A stretch of DNA of 64,000 nucleotides from Pelomonas sp047654805 (GTDB lineage: Bacteria > Pseudomonadota > Gammaproteobacteria > Burkholderiales > Burkholderiaceae_C), in assembly GCF_047654805.1 (NCBI RefSeq), contig NZ_JASGIV010000001.1:1364001-1428000 (forward strand), written 5' to 3'. The number at the start of each line of letters is the position of its first letter. The stretch's first letter is position 1. Below the pieces are notes generated by a model. That model had not been told where the DNA came from, did not search any database, and saw nothing but the letters and a program-made list of their open reading frames with translations. This document shows, piece by piece, positions 50,302 to 59,260 of this stretch. A program made the position numbers and the translations under genes.

Positions 50302-50825
50302 GCTTCCTCCAGTTGCGATGGGTGGATCCATCCCGGCGGTGTTGACGCCATCTTGGCCTGGCGGGCCCAGACGTCACCGGAAGCGATGTCGAACAGGATC
50401 ACCCGATGGCCGTAGCCGTAGAGGCAACTCGAAACCAGCTCTATGCCGAACTCCTGCAACAGCTGTAGCGCCGCATGGCCGTTGCGTTGGCCCACCTGCT
50501 GGCGCATATCGAACCAGCCCGGAAACATATGGGCACCACCGAAAACCTTGGCCTCGCAGTCTCGCGGCTCTATGCCGCGTCGGCCCAGATCCTGCAGCAT
50601 CAGCAGCAGCGCCTCGGTGCCGTAGCGCGCATCCAGTGGCGCCTTGCGTCGGTCGGCCCTGTTCTCAGGACGGTCAGCGAGCAGGAAGTGCGACATTGCA
50701 CCGATGCGAGAGCGTGCATGCCATAGCGTGATGGACACGCACGAGCCAAGCAGGGTGCGGACGCGGTGGCGCGCGTCGCCGACGAAGTGGTCGCCTGGTG
50801 CGAGGTGGACAAGTCGGCGTTTCAC
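50298..50825 (-). CDS. cheD: CheD chemoreceptor glutamine deamidase
   Basis: 175 residues. TLLGSCVSITLWHARSRIGA with MSHFLLA contains the catalytic Cys and His of CheD; KVFGGAHMF follows. GTG start overlaps the cheR stop (GTGA), and its end overlaps the REC-EAL gene. It deamidates receptor Gln residues; in some bacteria it also interacts with CheC, which is not seen here. Confidence 0.92.
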   Translation of the reverse strand: MKRRLVHLAPGDHFVGDARHRVRTLLGSCVSITLWHARSRIGAMSHFLLADRPENRADRRKAPLDARYGTEALLLMLQDLGRRGIEPRDCEAKVFGGAHMFPGWFDMRQQVGQRNGHAALQLLQEFGIELVSSCLYGYGHRVILFDIASGDVWARQAKMASTPPGWIHPSQLEEA

Positions 50826-51637
50826 GGCTGACCTTCGGGCTTGCGGTAGACCGAGGGCGCCACGGCCATTACTTGGTCGTTGATGCCGTTCAAGTTCTCC
50901 GAGTGGCCGATCAGCAGGTGGCCACCGGGTTTGAGTACGCTGAGCACGCGCGAGACCACCTGCCGCTTGGTGTCTCCGTTGAAGTAGATCATCACGTTGC
51001 GCAGGAAGATCATGTCGTAGCTGCTTGCCCGGGGCAGCGAGTCCATCAAGTTGAGATGGCAGAACTGCACCCTGTCGCGCAGTTGGCGCTGGACAAGCAG
51101 TGAACCCTCATGGTCGCCAAAGCCTCGCAGGCAGTAGCGGCGCAGATAGTCCGACGGCACCTGACGCGTGCGTTCAAGGAGATAGTGACCAGCGCGGGCG
51201 CGTCTGAGCATGCGGGTGCTGATGTCGGAGCCCATGACCTCCCAACCCTGCGTGCCCATGACATCATCCAGCACCATGGCGATGCTGTAGACCTCCTCTC
51301 CGCTCGAGCAGGCAGCGCTCCACACGCGAAGTGGTCGTCGTGCCTTTGCGGAGCTTTGCGCCTGCTTGCGCAGCAGTTCGAAATGCTTGGGTTCACGGAA
51401 GAAGTAGGTCTCGTTGGTGGTCAACAGATCCACTGCCACTTGCAGCTCTCCGGGTGCCTGCGTACCAAGGATCAGGTCCAGATAGTTCGAGAAGCTGTCG
51501 CAGCCATGTGCAGCCAGTCGCTTGGACAAGCGACCACTCACTAGGGCCTTCTTCGAGTCCGCCAGCGTGATACCGGCCGCCTCGAAGATGAAGTCGCGAA
51601 AGCGCGTGAACTCCTTGTCGGTAATCGTTGCGGTCAT
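50822..51637 (-). CDS. cheR: CheR MCP methyltransferase
   Basis: 271 residues. N-terminal helical domain FRDFIFEAAGITLADSKKAL with VSGRLSKRLAAHG, then the SAM-binding domain LRVWSAACSSGEEVYSIAMV and FLRNVMIYFN. It methylates receptor Glu residues. ATG at 51637 is preferred to an in-frame TTG at 51643. Overlaps cheD; 12 bp after cheW. Confidence 0.93.
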   Translation of the reverse strand: MTATITDKEFTRFRDFIFEAAGITLADSKKALVSGRLSKRLAAHGCDSFSNYLDLILGTQAPGELQVAVDLLTTNETYFFREPKHFELLRKQAQSSAKARRPLRVWSAACSSGEEVYSIAMVLDDVMGTQGWEVMGSDISTRMLRRARAGHYLLERTRQVPSDYLRRYCLRGFGDHEGSLLVQRQLRDRVQFCHLNLMDSLPRASSYDMIFLRNVMIYFNGDTKRQVVSRVLSVLKPGGHLLIGHSENLNGINDQVMAVAPSVYRKPEGQP

Positions 51638-51649
51638 GGCCAATCTATG

Positions 51650-52165
51650 TCAGGCGGCGTCTAGGACACCCTCCTGGGGGGGCAGTGCAAGCTCTGCCAA
51701 CTCATCCAGCGACAAGGTCCGAGAGACGTCGAGAAGCAAAACGAACTTGCCGCGGACTTTGCCGATGCCGGCAATGAACTCGCGCCTGATCGAGGCACCG
51801 AAGTTGGGCGCTTCTTCGATTTCGCTCGGCGGAATCTCGATAACCTCACTGACAGCATCGACCATGACGCCGAGTACCGGGCTGTCGCCCCCGTCGCTGA
51901 CCTCGACGATGACGATGCAGCTACGTCGGCCCGCGGCGCTGGCTGGTTTGCCAAAGCGCAGTGCCAGGTCAATGACCGGAACGACGGCGCCACGGAGATT
52001 AATCACGCCGCGCACGGCGCGCGGCATCATCGGTACCTCGGTCAACCCGCGGAATTGAATGATCTCCTTGATGGACAAAATTCCAATGGCGAAGGTCTCG
52101 CCAGCCAGGCTGAAGGTCAGGTATTGGGAGGGCAGCCCCGAGGCTGCGCTGTTGGGCAGACTCAT
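51650..52165 (-). CDS. cheW: CheW adaptor protein
   Basis: 171 residues. Typical CheW fold: YLTFSLAGETFAIGILSIKE, RGVINLRGAVVPVIDLALRF and GVMVDAVSEVIEIPPSEIEE. It links MCPs to CheA. AAGGAG precedes the ATG; 9 bp separate it from the receptor gene upstream. Confidence 0.93.
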   Translation of the reverse strand: MSLPNSAASGLPSQYLTFSLAGETFAIGILSIKEIIQFRGLTEVPMMPRAVRGVINLRGAVVPVIDLALRFGKPASAAGRRSCIVIVEVSDGGDSPVLGVMVDAVSEVIEIPPSEIEEAPNFGASIRREFIAGIGKVRGKFVLLLDVSRTLSLDELAELALPPQEGVLDAA

Positions 52166-52174
52166 GAATGCTCC

Positions 52175-53842
52175 TTAGAAGCGAGCGAACTGAGACTCGT
52201 CGATGCCCAGATCGTCATCGCCCGCCGTGGCCTGTGCTGAATGGCTGAGCTTGCTGCGACGCGGGGAAGTCGGCTTGGCAGCCTGGCGGCGAGCGCTCTG
52301 GCTCGAGCGAGCGGGACTCGTGGCGCCCGGCGGAACGCCTAGCTTGAAGAAGCCCATGGCCTGTTGCAGTTGCTCCGCTTGTGAACTCATTTCTTCAGCC
52401 GTGGCTGCCAGCTCTTCAGAGCTGCTGGCGTTTTGCTGTGTGGTTTGGCTGAGCTGACTGACGGCCGCGTTGATCTGCCCGACGCCGGAGGATTGCTCCT
52501 CACTTGCGGCAGTGATTTCTTGCACCAAGTCCGAGGTCTTGCGGATGCTCGGGACAATTTCGTCAAGCAGGCGGCCGGCGCGCTCAGCCAGCTGCACACT
52601 GCTGGATGCCACTTCGCCGATCTCCTGTGCTGCAATCTGGCTGCGTTCCGCGAGCTTGCGCACCTCTGCTGCTACGACTGCAAACCCCTTGCCATGCTCA
52701 CCAGCGCGGGCAGCCTCGATGGCAGCGTTCAGCGCGAGCAAGTTTGTCTGGTAGGCAATGTCATCGATGATGTTGATCTTGCCGGCGATCTGCTTCATGG
52801 CCTCCACGGTTGACTTGACGGCCTCGCCGCCCTCGACGGCCTGGCTGGAGGCTTGCGAGGCCATGCCATCGGTGACCTTGGCGTTTTCAGTGTTCTGCGC
52901 AATTGATGCGGTCATCTGCTCGAGCGAAGCGCTAGTCTCCTCAACACCAGCAGCCTGTTCGCTGGCGGCCTGCGCGAGTGACTGGGCGGTGGCGCTGACT
53001 TCCTCGGACGCGCCGGCTAGTGCCTCGGCGCCGGCATTCACCTCTGCCACCACTTGGGTCAGGCGTTGAGTCATGTGCTGCATCGCGCTGAGCAACTGGC
53101 CGACTTCGTCGCGTGTCTTGCTCTCGATCTTGACCGTCATGTCACCTTCGGCAAGTCGATTCGCAACATCAACTACTTCACGGATAGGGCGGCTGACGCT
53201 ACGGCTGATGAACCAGCCGAGCGCTACGCCGAGCAGCACGCCGCCAGCAATGATGAAGATCAGCAGGTGGCGGCTATCCGCGTAGAGCTGATCCGTCTCG
53301 TCGTTTGCCTTGCTGGCACGCTCTTCCTTCTGCTTGGTCAGCTCGGTGAGTATGTCGTCCATCGCATTGGCTTTTTCGCGGACACTGGCCAGGCCTTGGC
53401 TTAGTGCTTCGTCACGTTCCTGCAGCTTCTGCATCGAGGCCAGCGCCAGCACACGCTGCATCTCGTTCTGGTAGACCTCCCACTGGCGGTCAAAGCTGGT
53501 AAAGATCTCCTTGGCGCGCTCACTGAAGAAAAGTGGGCGTGCCTTGGCCATATAGTCCTTGACTGCGGCGCTGGACTTGTGGATGGACGCCATGTGGCGG
53601 GCCCGTTCTTCGTTGGATGTCGACAGCAGGTAGTTGGCGCGTGCGCGGCCGATGTAGATCAGCTCGATGTTGGCTTCCTTGATCGTCGAGAGCCCGATGA
53701 GCTCGCGCTGGTACATGTTGGAGGCGAGGTCGTTGATCTGTCCTGCGTTGCGCAGGCCGATGACGCCGACGACGATGCTGATGGAGGCGACCAACAGGAA
53801 GCCTGCAATCAGCCGGACACCAATCTTGAGGTTGGAAAACAT
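52175..53842 (-). CDS. Methyl-accepting chemotaxis protein
   Basis: 555 residues. Two transmembrane helices (VRLIAGFLLVASISIVVGVI and LIFIIAGGVLLGVALGWFIS) flank a four-helix-bundle sensor. A HAMP domain and the long signalling coiled coil follow, with the conserved tip IDDIAYQTNLLALNAAIEAA then RAGEHGKGFAVVAAEVRKLA. No C-terminal pentapeptide tether. AGGAGAGATAC precedes the ATG. Membrane receptor of the operon; ligand unknown. Confidence 0.92.
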   Translation of the reverse strand: MFSNLKIGVRLIAGFLLVASISIVVGVIGLRNAGQINDLASNMYQRELIGLSTIKEANIELIYIGRARANYLLSTSNEERARHMASIHKSSAAVKDYMAKARPLFFSERAKEIFTSFDRQWEVYQNEMQRVLALASMQKLQERDEALSQGLASVREKANAMDDILTELTKQKEERASKANDETDQLYADSRHLLIFIIAGGVLLGVALGWFISRSVSRPIREVVDVANRLAEGDMTVKIESKTRDEVGQLLSAMQHMTQRLTQVVAEVNAGAEALAGASEEVSATAQSLAQAASEQAAGVEETSASLEQMTASIAQNTENAKVTDGMASQASSQAVEGGEAVKSTVEAMKQIAGKINIIDDIAYQTNLLALNAAIEAARAGEHGKGFAVVAAEVRKLAERSQIAAQEIGEVASSSVQLAERAGRLLDEIVPSIRKTSDLVQEITAASEEQSSGVGQINAAVSQLSQTTQQNASSSEELAATAEEMSSQAEQLQQAMGFFKLGVPPGATSPARSSQSARRQAAKPTSPRRSKLSHSAQATAGDDDLGIDESQFARF

Positions 53843-53872
53843 GTATCTCTCCTGGGAAGTCGGGCGCCGCCC

Positions 53873-56020
53873 TCAGGCGACGAGGGAGTCGGAATGGGTT
53901 GTGCGCTGGCAGGCCTGCTGGACTAGCGCAGGCACGTCGAGGATGAGGACAACATCCCCGTTGCCGCGGATGCTGGAGCCGCTGATGCCCTTGGCTTGGG
54001 AAAAGACGCGGGACAAGGGCTTGATGACCGTCTGAGCCTCGCCGAGCAGCGTGTCGACAACGAGGCCCAGTCGGTCGCGCCCCTGGCGGAGCACGACGAT
54101 GTTGCGTCGAGGAGGCGGCGCGCCGTCGATCTCGAAGAGTTGCCGCAGCCGGATCAACGGCAGCACTTCACCGCGAAGGTCGATCCAATCGCTCTCCCCG
54201 CCGCGGTACTCCATGCACTCCTCGACGGACTCAAGCGGCACGACGAAGACAGTGCGGCCGACCTCGATCTGAAAGCCGTCGATGATGGCCAGCGTCAGCG
54301 GCAGGCGAACCGTGACGGTCGTTCCGACGCCTGGTTTGCTGGCGACGGAAACATGGCCGCGCAACTCCGTGATGTTGCGCTTGACGACATCCATGCCGAC
54401 GCCGCGGCCCGACAGGTTGGTGACCTGCTCGGCGGTAGAGAAGCCGGGCTCGAAAATCAGCCCGAAAACCTCGGTGTCCGAGAGGGTGCGTCCAGCCTCG
54501 ATCAGGCCGCGCTCGGCTGCCTTGGCAAGGATGCGTTCCCTGTCGAGGCCGCCGCCGTCGTCCTCGACCTCGATGACGACGCTGCCGGCATCGTGATAGG
54601 CGTTTAGGCGGATGCTGCCGGACATCGGCTTTCCGCGCGCCGCGCGGACTTCGGCGATCTCGATCCCGTGGTCCATCGCATTGCGAACCAGGTGGGTCAG
54701 TGGATCACCGATCTTCTCGACGACGGTCTTGTCGAGTTCGGTTTCTTCCCCGCTGATGACGAGGTCAATCTGCTTTCCGATCTCGCGCGAGACGTCGTGG
54801 ACAACACGCTGAAAGCGGCTGAACGTTGCGCCGATCTTGACCATGCGAAGTTGAAGGGCGCTGTCGCGCACCGCCTGTACCAGTGCAGTCAGCGTCGAAT
54901 GAGCCTCGTGCAGTTCGGCATCCACCGTGCGCCGCGCCGCCAGGCTAGCGCTGGCCTGGGCGATGATGAGTTCGCCGATCAGATCGATGAGGCTGTCGAG
55001 CTTTTCTGCGTCGACCCGCACGGATTGCCGCTCACGCCCCGGCGCGTCGCGCACCTTTCGCTGCTGGCTTAGTGCTGCTTCGACGACGGCGGGCTGGATG
55101 CCTCCCTGCTCGACCAACAGGTCACCGAGCCGCCGCGGCTCGTTGTCGCCATCGCGGCTTTGGTCTTGGACCTGCAGCGCCTGGCGAATCTCGTGCAGGG
55201 TCACGCTGCCGCAGCTGGCCAAGATCTCTCCGAGTCGGAATGGCTCCTCGGGCAAGGCGCGGATCAGCGTCACGTACTCATCGATGAGCGATGCGGGTGG
55301 CAGGATGCGCAACTCGCAGTCGTCGAGCACGAACTCAAAGACGTTCTCGATGGCGGCCTTGTCGACATCGGCCTCCAGCGCGATCTCGAAGCCCAGGTAG
55401 CAGCATTCCGGGTCCATGTCCGCGGCCGCCGGTAGGCTATCCGGCACGGTGATGAGGCGCACTATGCGGCCCAGCGTTCCGAGGTAGCGGATAAAGGACA
55501 TTGGGTCCATGCCGTTGCGCAGGACGCTAGGCCCGAAGCGCACCGACAGATGCCAGCATCCCGGGCTGGCTGGTACTGCGGCGCGTGTCGGAATGTCAGC
55601 CTCCAGAGAGGACTCCGCAGAACCGCCCAGACGAGCGCTTAGCGCCGTCAGCAGCGGCAAGCCGTCGGCCTCCAGGCCAGTGTCGGGCTCGTTGTGTCCA
55701 GCCGCGATCACGTCGACCAGGCTGCGCATGTGGTCGGCGCAATTCAACAGCAGGGCGACCAGAGCGTCGTCGAGCTCGAGTCTTCCGGAGCGAACTTCGT
55801 CGAGTACGCTTTCCGCGACGTGGGTGAAGGCCACGACGTGGTCCAGACCGAACAGGCCAGCCGAGCCTTTGATGGTGTGTGCCGCACGAAAGATCGCGTT
55901 GATCGATTCGGACCGCTCTTCTGGGTTGGCCGCGCCGATTGACAGAAGCGCAGACTCCATGTCGTCGAGCAGCTCATGGCTCTCTGCGATGAAGGTCTGA
56001 AGCGCTTGATCGATGTTCAT
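53873..56020 (-). CDS. cheA: CheA sensor histidine kinase
   Basis: 715 residues. P1 with phospho-His in NAIFRAAHTIKGSAGLFGLD; a variable middle; dimerisation and HATPase with VEKIGDPLTHLVRNAMDHGI; G-box VTNLSGRGVGMDVVKRNITE; and a CheW-like P5 at the C-terminus (LVVDTLLGEAQTVIKPL). ATG at 56020 overlaps the STAS gene stop (ATGA). Phosphorylates CheY, CheB and perhaps the REC-EAL protein. Confidence 0.93.
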   Translation of the reverse strand: MNIDQALQTFIAESHELLDDMESALLSIGAANPEERSESINAIFRAAHTIKGSAGLFGLDHVVAFTHVAESVLDEVRSGRLELDDALVALLLNCADHMRSLVDVIAAGHNEPDTGLEADGLPLLTALSARLGGSAESSLEADIPTRAAVPASPGCWHLSVRFGPSVLRNGMDPMSFIRYLGTLGRIVRLITVPDSLPAAADMDPECCYLGFEIALEADVDKAAIENVFEFVLDDCELRILPPASLIDEYVTLIRALPEEPFRLGEILASCGSVTLHEIRQALQVQDQSRDGDNEPRRLGDLLVEQGGIQPAVVEAALSQQRKVRDAPGRERQSVRVDAEKLDSLIDLIGELIIAQASASLAARRTVDAELHEAHSTLTALVQAVRDSALQLRMVKIGATFSRFQRVVHDVSREIGKQIDLVISGEETELDKTVVEKIGDPLTHLVRNAMDHGIEIAEVRAARGKPMSGSIRLNAYHDAGSVVIEVEDDGGGLDRERILAKAAERGLIEAGRTLSDTEVFGLIFEPGFSTAEQVTNLSGRGVGMDVVKRNITELRGHVSVASKPGVGTTVTVRLPLTLAIIDGFQIEVGRTVFVVPLESVEECMEYRGGESDWIDLRGEVLPLIRLRQLFEIDGAPPPRRNIVVLRQGRDRLGLVVDTLLGEAQTVIKPLSRVFSQAKGISGSSIRGNGDVVLILDVPALVQQACQRTTHSDSLVA

Positions 56021-56313
56021 GCGTCGACTCCGGACACAAGTGGGGCCTCCAGCCGGGGGCTTAGCCAAAGCAGGGCAAGTGCGTCGCACACCGGCGCACT
56101 CGGGCTCAGCAGCTGAAGCTCCACGCCACGGGCCAGAGCCTCGCGTTGGGCCAGCAGCAGCAACTGCACGCCAGCGGTGTCGACTTCTTCGACGCCGGAC
56201 AGATCGATGCAGGGGCGGGATCGCTGCGTGACCTCGTCCATGATTTGCGGCTTCAGCTCAAGGGCTCGGTAGATCGTCAGCTCGCCGGCGATGCAAAGAG
56301 GTGGTGTGCTCAT
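56017..56313 (-). CDS. STAS domain protein
   Basis: 98 residues with an anti-anti-sigma/MlaB-like STAS fold: ELTIYRALELKPQIMDEVTQ, then PCIDLSGVEEVDTAGVQLLL with Asp/Thr (EEVDTAG) in place of the usual DSSG. Because the Ser is replaced by Thr it could still be phosphorylated, but this is uncertain. Its ATG overlaps cheY and its stop overlaps cheA, so it is made in step with them. STAS partners of Che arrays are known but their role is unclear. Confidence 0.8.
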   Translation of the reverse strand: MSTPPLCIAGELTIYRALELKPQIMDEVTQRSRPCIDLSGVEEVDTAGVQLLLLAQREALARGVELQLLSPSAPVCDALALLWLSPRLEAPLVSGVDA

Positions 56314-56678
56314 GGCAGCACCAGTTTTTGCACGACGCCCAGCATTTGCTCGGGCCGGAAAGGCTTGACGACCCAGGCCTTGGCGCCGGCTGCTTGGCCT
56401 TCGGCCTTCTTTGACTCCTGCGACTCCGTCGTCAGCATGACGATGGGCGTGAAGCGATAGGCGGGGCGTTGTTTGACGGCTTTTACGAAGCTGATTCCGT
56501 CCATGTTGGGCATATTGACGTCGCTGATCATGAGATGGACCTTCTGGCCCGTGAGCTTGTTCAGTGCGTCCTGCCCATCGCAGGCCTCGATGACGTCGTA
56601 GCCGGCACCCCGCAGGGCGATGCCAACGACCTGACGCAGAGATGCAGAGTCGTCGACGACGAGGATGGTTTTGGCCAT
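56310..56678 (-). CDS. cheY: CheY-like single-domain response regulator
   Basis: 121 residues. Acidic pair in KTILVVDDSASLRQVVGIAL, phospho-Asp in LMISDVNMPNMDGISFVKAV, Thr in VMLTTESQESKKAEGQAAGA and Lys in AWVVKPFRPEQML. The pattern resembles CheY of alternative systems rather than the flagellar CheY. ATG at 56678; overlaps the STAS gene by ATGA. Confidence 0.9.
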   Translation of the reverse strand: MAKTILVVDDSASLRQVVGIALRGAGYDVIEACDGQDALNKLTGQKVHLMISDVNMPNMDGISFVKAVKQRPAYRFTPIVMLTTESQESKKAEGQAAGAKAWVVKPFRPEQMLGVVQKLVLP

Positions 56679-56686
56679 GTCGGTCC

Positions 56687-57892
56687 TCAAAAGAAAGTGA
56701 TTTCGCTGTCGGCTGGGTGCGCGGCGACTGCCTTGCTGCCGCCTGGGGGCGTACTGACGCGATTGCGCTCCTCGGCCATCGCATAGCTGCGCTCAAGCTC
56801 ATCCAGCATCTCGGCAGCACTAACCGGCTCAAGACGCCCGCGGCTTTCGTAGTCGTCGCTTGCGCCGGACATTTGTTCGGGTAGCCGCTCGATGCTTTGC
56901 TGCACGTGGGCGAGGATCTGATTCACGCGATCTTGGAACTGCAGCTGGACCAGTGCTTCGGACACCTCCCCCTGGATGTCGGCGCTCTCCTGCTGCAACT
57001 GACGGGTGGCGTCCGCCATCGCGTCGGTCAGGCCGCGCAACTCGCTGATTACGGCGGCGATGGTTGTGCGTGACGTTTGCGCTGCGGCTTGGTCATCGCG
57101 TCTCGATGCCTCGGACGCCAGCTGCGTTGCGGCGATGCCGTCGGTGACTCGCGACACGGTGGCGGCGATGCGCGAGCCGGTCTCGCCGGACAGCGCCGAG
57201 AGCTTGCGGACCTCCTGGGCAAGCACCGCAAAGCCGCGGCCCGTTTCACCGGCGTGAGCAGCCTCGATCGCGGCGTTGATTGCCAGCAGGTTGGTTTGTG
57301 CCGCGATCTTCGCTACCTGGTTAGCCATGTCGCGCAGTTCGGTGACCAGCGCCGTTAGTTCCCCGATCTGTGCGACAAGCGTCGCCTTGCCCTGCATGGC
57401 CTCCTCAATGGAGTCGACCAGCCGAACAAGGCGTTGCTCGCAAAGCGCGAACACCGCAGGGCTTCCTGTATCTGCGCGATCTGTGGGCTGCAAGCTGGAT
57501 GCGGTGATGGCCAGCGTCTGATCTAGCTTGGCGACGATGCCCCCGAAACGCGTGCTGAGCTCGGTGACAGCGGCCTCCATCTGGCCGCGTGACATGCCGA
57601 TCTGGCGCGACCAGACCGGAGCGAGCGCCGCGCTGAAGTCGCGGTGACTGTCGACGTAGCGCTGCAACTCGCTCTGCCCATGGCGTAGCACCGCCAGCCA
57701 AGTCCACAGCAACCACAGGCCACCGATCGCCAGCGACGCAGCCAGCGTCAACCGGATCACGGGCGGCAGCGCCGGACCCGCGGCAGCGGCAACTGCGGCC
57801 AGCGCGGTCCCTACCAGCATGCCTGCCGTCATGCGGCGTTCGGTCGGCGTGGCGCGCCGCAGGACGGCGGATAGGGGTATCGATGTCATCAT
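56687..57892 (-). CDS. Membrane MCP-like protein with CheZ-like motif
   Basis: 401 residues starting at ATG 57892. Two hydrophobic helices (about residues 21-39 and 44-68), no periplasmic sensor, then a shortened MCP-type signalling region AQTNLLAINAAIEAAHAGET with GRGFAVLAQEVRKLSALSGE. Near residue 321 it has LVQLQFQDRVNQILAHVQQS, which resembles the CheZ phosphatase motif (Asp and Gln four residues apart). The last residues are DSEITFF. First gene of the che operon. It may act as a cytoplasmic signalling protein or CheY phosphatase; this is inference. Confidence 0.72.
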   Translation of the reverse strand: MMTSIPLSAVLRRATPTERRMTAGMLVGTALAAVAAAAGPALPPVIRLTLAASLAIGGLWLLWTWLAVLRHGQSELQRYVDSHRDFSAALAPVWSRQIGMSRGQMEAAVTELSTRFGGIVAKLDQTLAITASSLQPTDRADTGSPAVFALCEQRLVRLVDSIEEAMQGKATLVAQIGELTALVTELRDMANQVAKIAAQTNLLAINAAIEAAHAGETGRGFAVLAQEVRKLSALSGETGSRIAATVSRVTDGIAATQLASEASRRDDQAAAQTSRTTIAAVISELRGLTDAMADATRQLQQESADIQGEVSEALVQLQFQDRVNQILAHVQQSIERLPEQMSGASDDYESRGRLEPVSAAEMLDELERSYAMAEERNRVSTPPGGSKAVAAHPADSEITFF

Positions 57893-58077
57893 TTGGACAT
57901 GAAGGCGAGTCGGTAGTTCGTCGGGCCCCGGACGAATCGGCGCCAGGGCAAGGGGCATTGCATGCGCTCGATCGCGGCGGTAACGGGTTGGCACTGCCCC
58001 GTACTTACTTGATCGTCTAGCGAGCTGGCCGAGAACGGCAGGCTCTGGACAGGCACATGCGGCGCAGGCTATCCAGG

Positions 58078-58093
58078 GCGGCGTTAACGCCGC
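58078..58093. promoter_or_regulatory. 16-bp palindrome upstream of the che operon
   Basis: GCGGCGTTAACGCCGC is a perfect palindrome 186 bp before the MCP-like start, in the 57893-58255 region between the che operon and the KdpE-like gene. A possible operator; no known regulator matches. Confidence 0.4.
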
Positions 58094-58255
58094 ATAAAAA
58101 TTCACCGTCCATAACCAACGGTTGTGAGCAACCTGCGACGAGGTTCACGTTCCGCGCTCCTGTGCGGGCCGCTCGCGAATGCGAGTCCCGCGTCGTTACG
58201 GGGGATGCTTGCCTGGCTCGATGCGCAGGCGTGACCCTCTCCGCAGCCGAGTCTT

Positions 58256-58951
58256 TCAGGGGTCTATGACCAGCCGGTAGCCCAGGCCGGGCTCGGTCAG
58301 CAGGTAACGCGGTTGCGTGGCGTCTGCCTCAAGCTTTTGACGTAGCTGGCGCATGTAGATGCGCAGATAGTGGCCCTGCTCGACTTGGTGGGGACCCCAG
58401 ACGTCACGCAGCAAGGCCTGCGAGGTCACGACACGGTTGGCCGACTTGGCGAGCACGGTAAGCAGCCGCCATTGCGTCGCAGTCAACTGCACCGGCGTAC
58501 CGGCGCGTGTTACTGTCATTGCGTCCAGATCTACCAGCACTTCACCGATGCGCAGTTGCTGGCCTGAGTCGTTGCGCGTTGCGCGGCGTAGCGAGGCTCT
58601 CAGGCGTGCATGCAACTCAGGGACGCTGAATGGCTTCACAAGGTAGTCATCGGCGCCAGCGTCTAGCGCTGCGACCTTGTCGGCCTCATTAGAGCGGGCG
58701 GACAACACGATGATGGGCCGCTGGCACGAGGCGCGTAGCCGCCGGACGAGCAGTTGGCCATCTAGGTCCGGGAGGCCGAGGTCGACCAGGAACAGGTCAA
58801 TGCGTCGGGCGGCGGCGGCGGCTAGGGCTTCAGTAGCGGATCCGGCCTCATGGACCAGGAAGCCTTCGGCAGCCAATGTCGTGACCAGCAACTGGCGGAT
58901 CGGAGCTTCGTCTTCGACGACCAGCACCGTGTGGCGATAGCCGGGAGGCAT
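58256..58951 (-). CDS. KdpE-like response regulator (copy 2)
   Basis: 231-residue OmpR-family regulator of the KdpE type: TVLVVEDEAPIRQLLVTTLA, phospho-Asp in LFLVDLGLPDLDGQLLVRRL, VKPFSVPELHARLRASLRRA, and the C-terminal VWGPHQVEQGHYLRIYMRQL then RQKLEADATQPRYLLTEPGL, which is very like KdpE. It resembles the regulator at 59261 but is separated from it by 309 bp. No kinase of its own is adjacent. Function probably in osmotic/potassium response; not certain. Confidence 0.85.
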   Translation of the reverse strand: MPPGYRHTVLVVEDEAPIRQLLVTTLAAEGFLVHEAGSATEALAAAAARRIDLFLVDLGLPDLDGQLLVRRLRASCQRPIIVLSARSNEADKVAALDAGADDYLVKPFSVPELHARLRASLRRATRNDSGQQLRIGEVLVDLDAMTVTRAGTPVQLTATQWRLLTVLAKSANRVVTSQALLRDVWGPHQVEQGHYLRIYMRQLRQKLEADATQPRYLLTEPGLGYRLVIDP

Positions 58952-59260
58952 CAGCTTGCCTTGGCTGCCAGACGGGCTCGGCGAGCCGAGCGTGGCGCGC
59001 CATCGGGCCGGCTGGGGGCTGGTGGGGGGTAGGGCAGGTCTCCCGCCATGTCGTCCGGGGGTCTATCAAGCTATGAAGGTTGCGCGACGGGCATCGGAGC
59101 CGCGATGGGAGCCTGGGCTGACTGCGAGGCGCGAGTGCGGACAGGATCGCCGTCGGGCAGCGAGGCGCCAATGCGTTGGATCCAACGCGGGCCACTGCGT
59201 CTGGCGTAGGCGACCCAGCCCGCACCATAACGCTTGTTGAGTAAAGTCCGCGTAAAAACT
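58952..59260. other. Intergenic region between the two KdpE-like genes
   Basis: 309 bp, no gene recognised. Holds a perfect 16-bp palindrome GCGTTGGATCCAACGC at 59173-59188 and short inverted repeats near 59260. It may carry the promoter and operator of the second regulator. Confidence 0.5.
59173..59188. promoter_or_regulatory. 16-bp palindrome before the second KdpE-like gene
   Basis: GCGTTGGATCCAACGC is perfectly self-complementary and lies about 225 bp upstream of the leftward KdpE-like gene at 58951. Possible regulator binding site. Confidence 0.35.
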
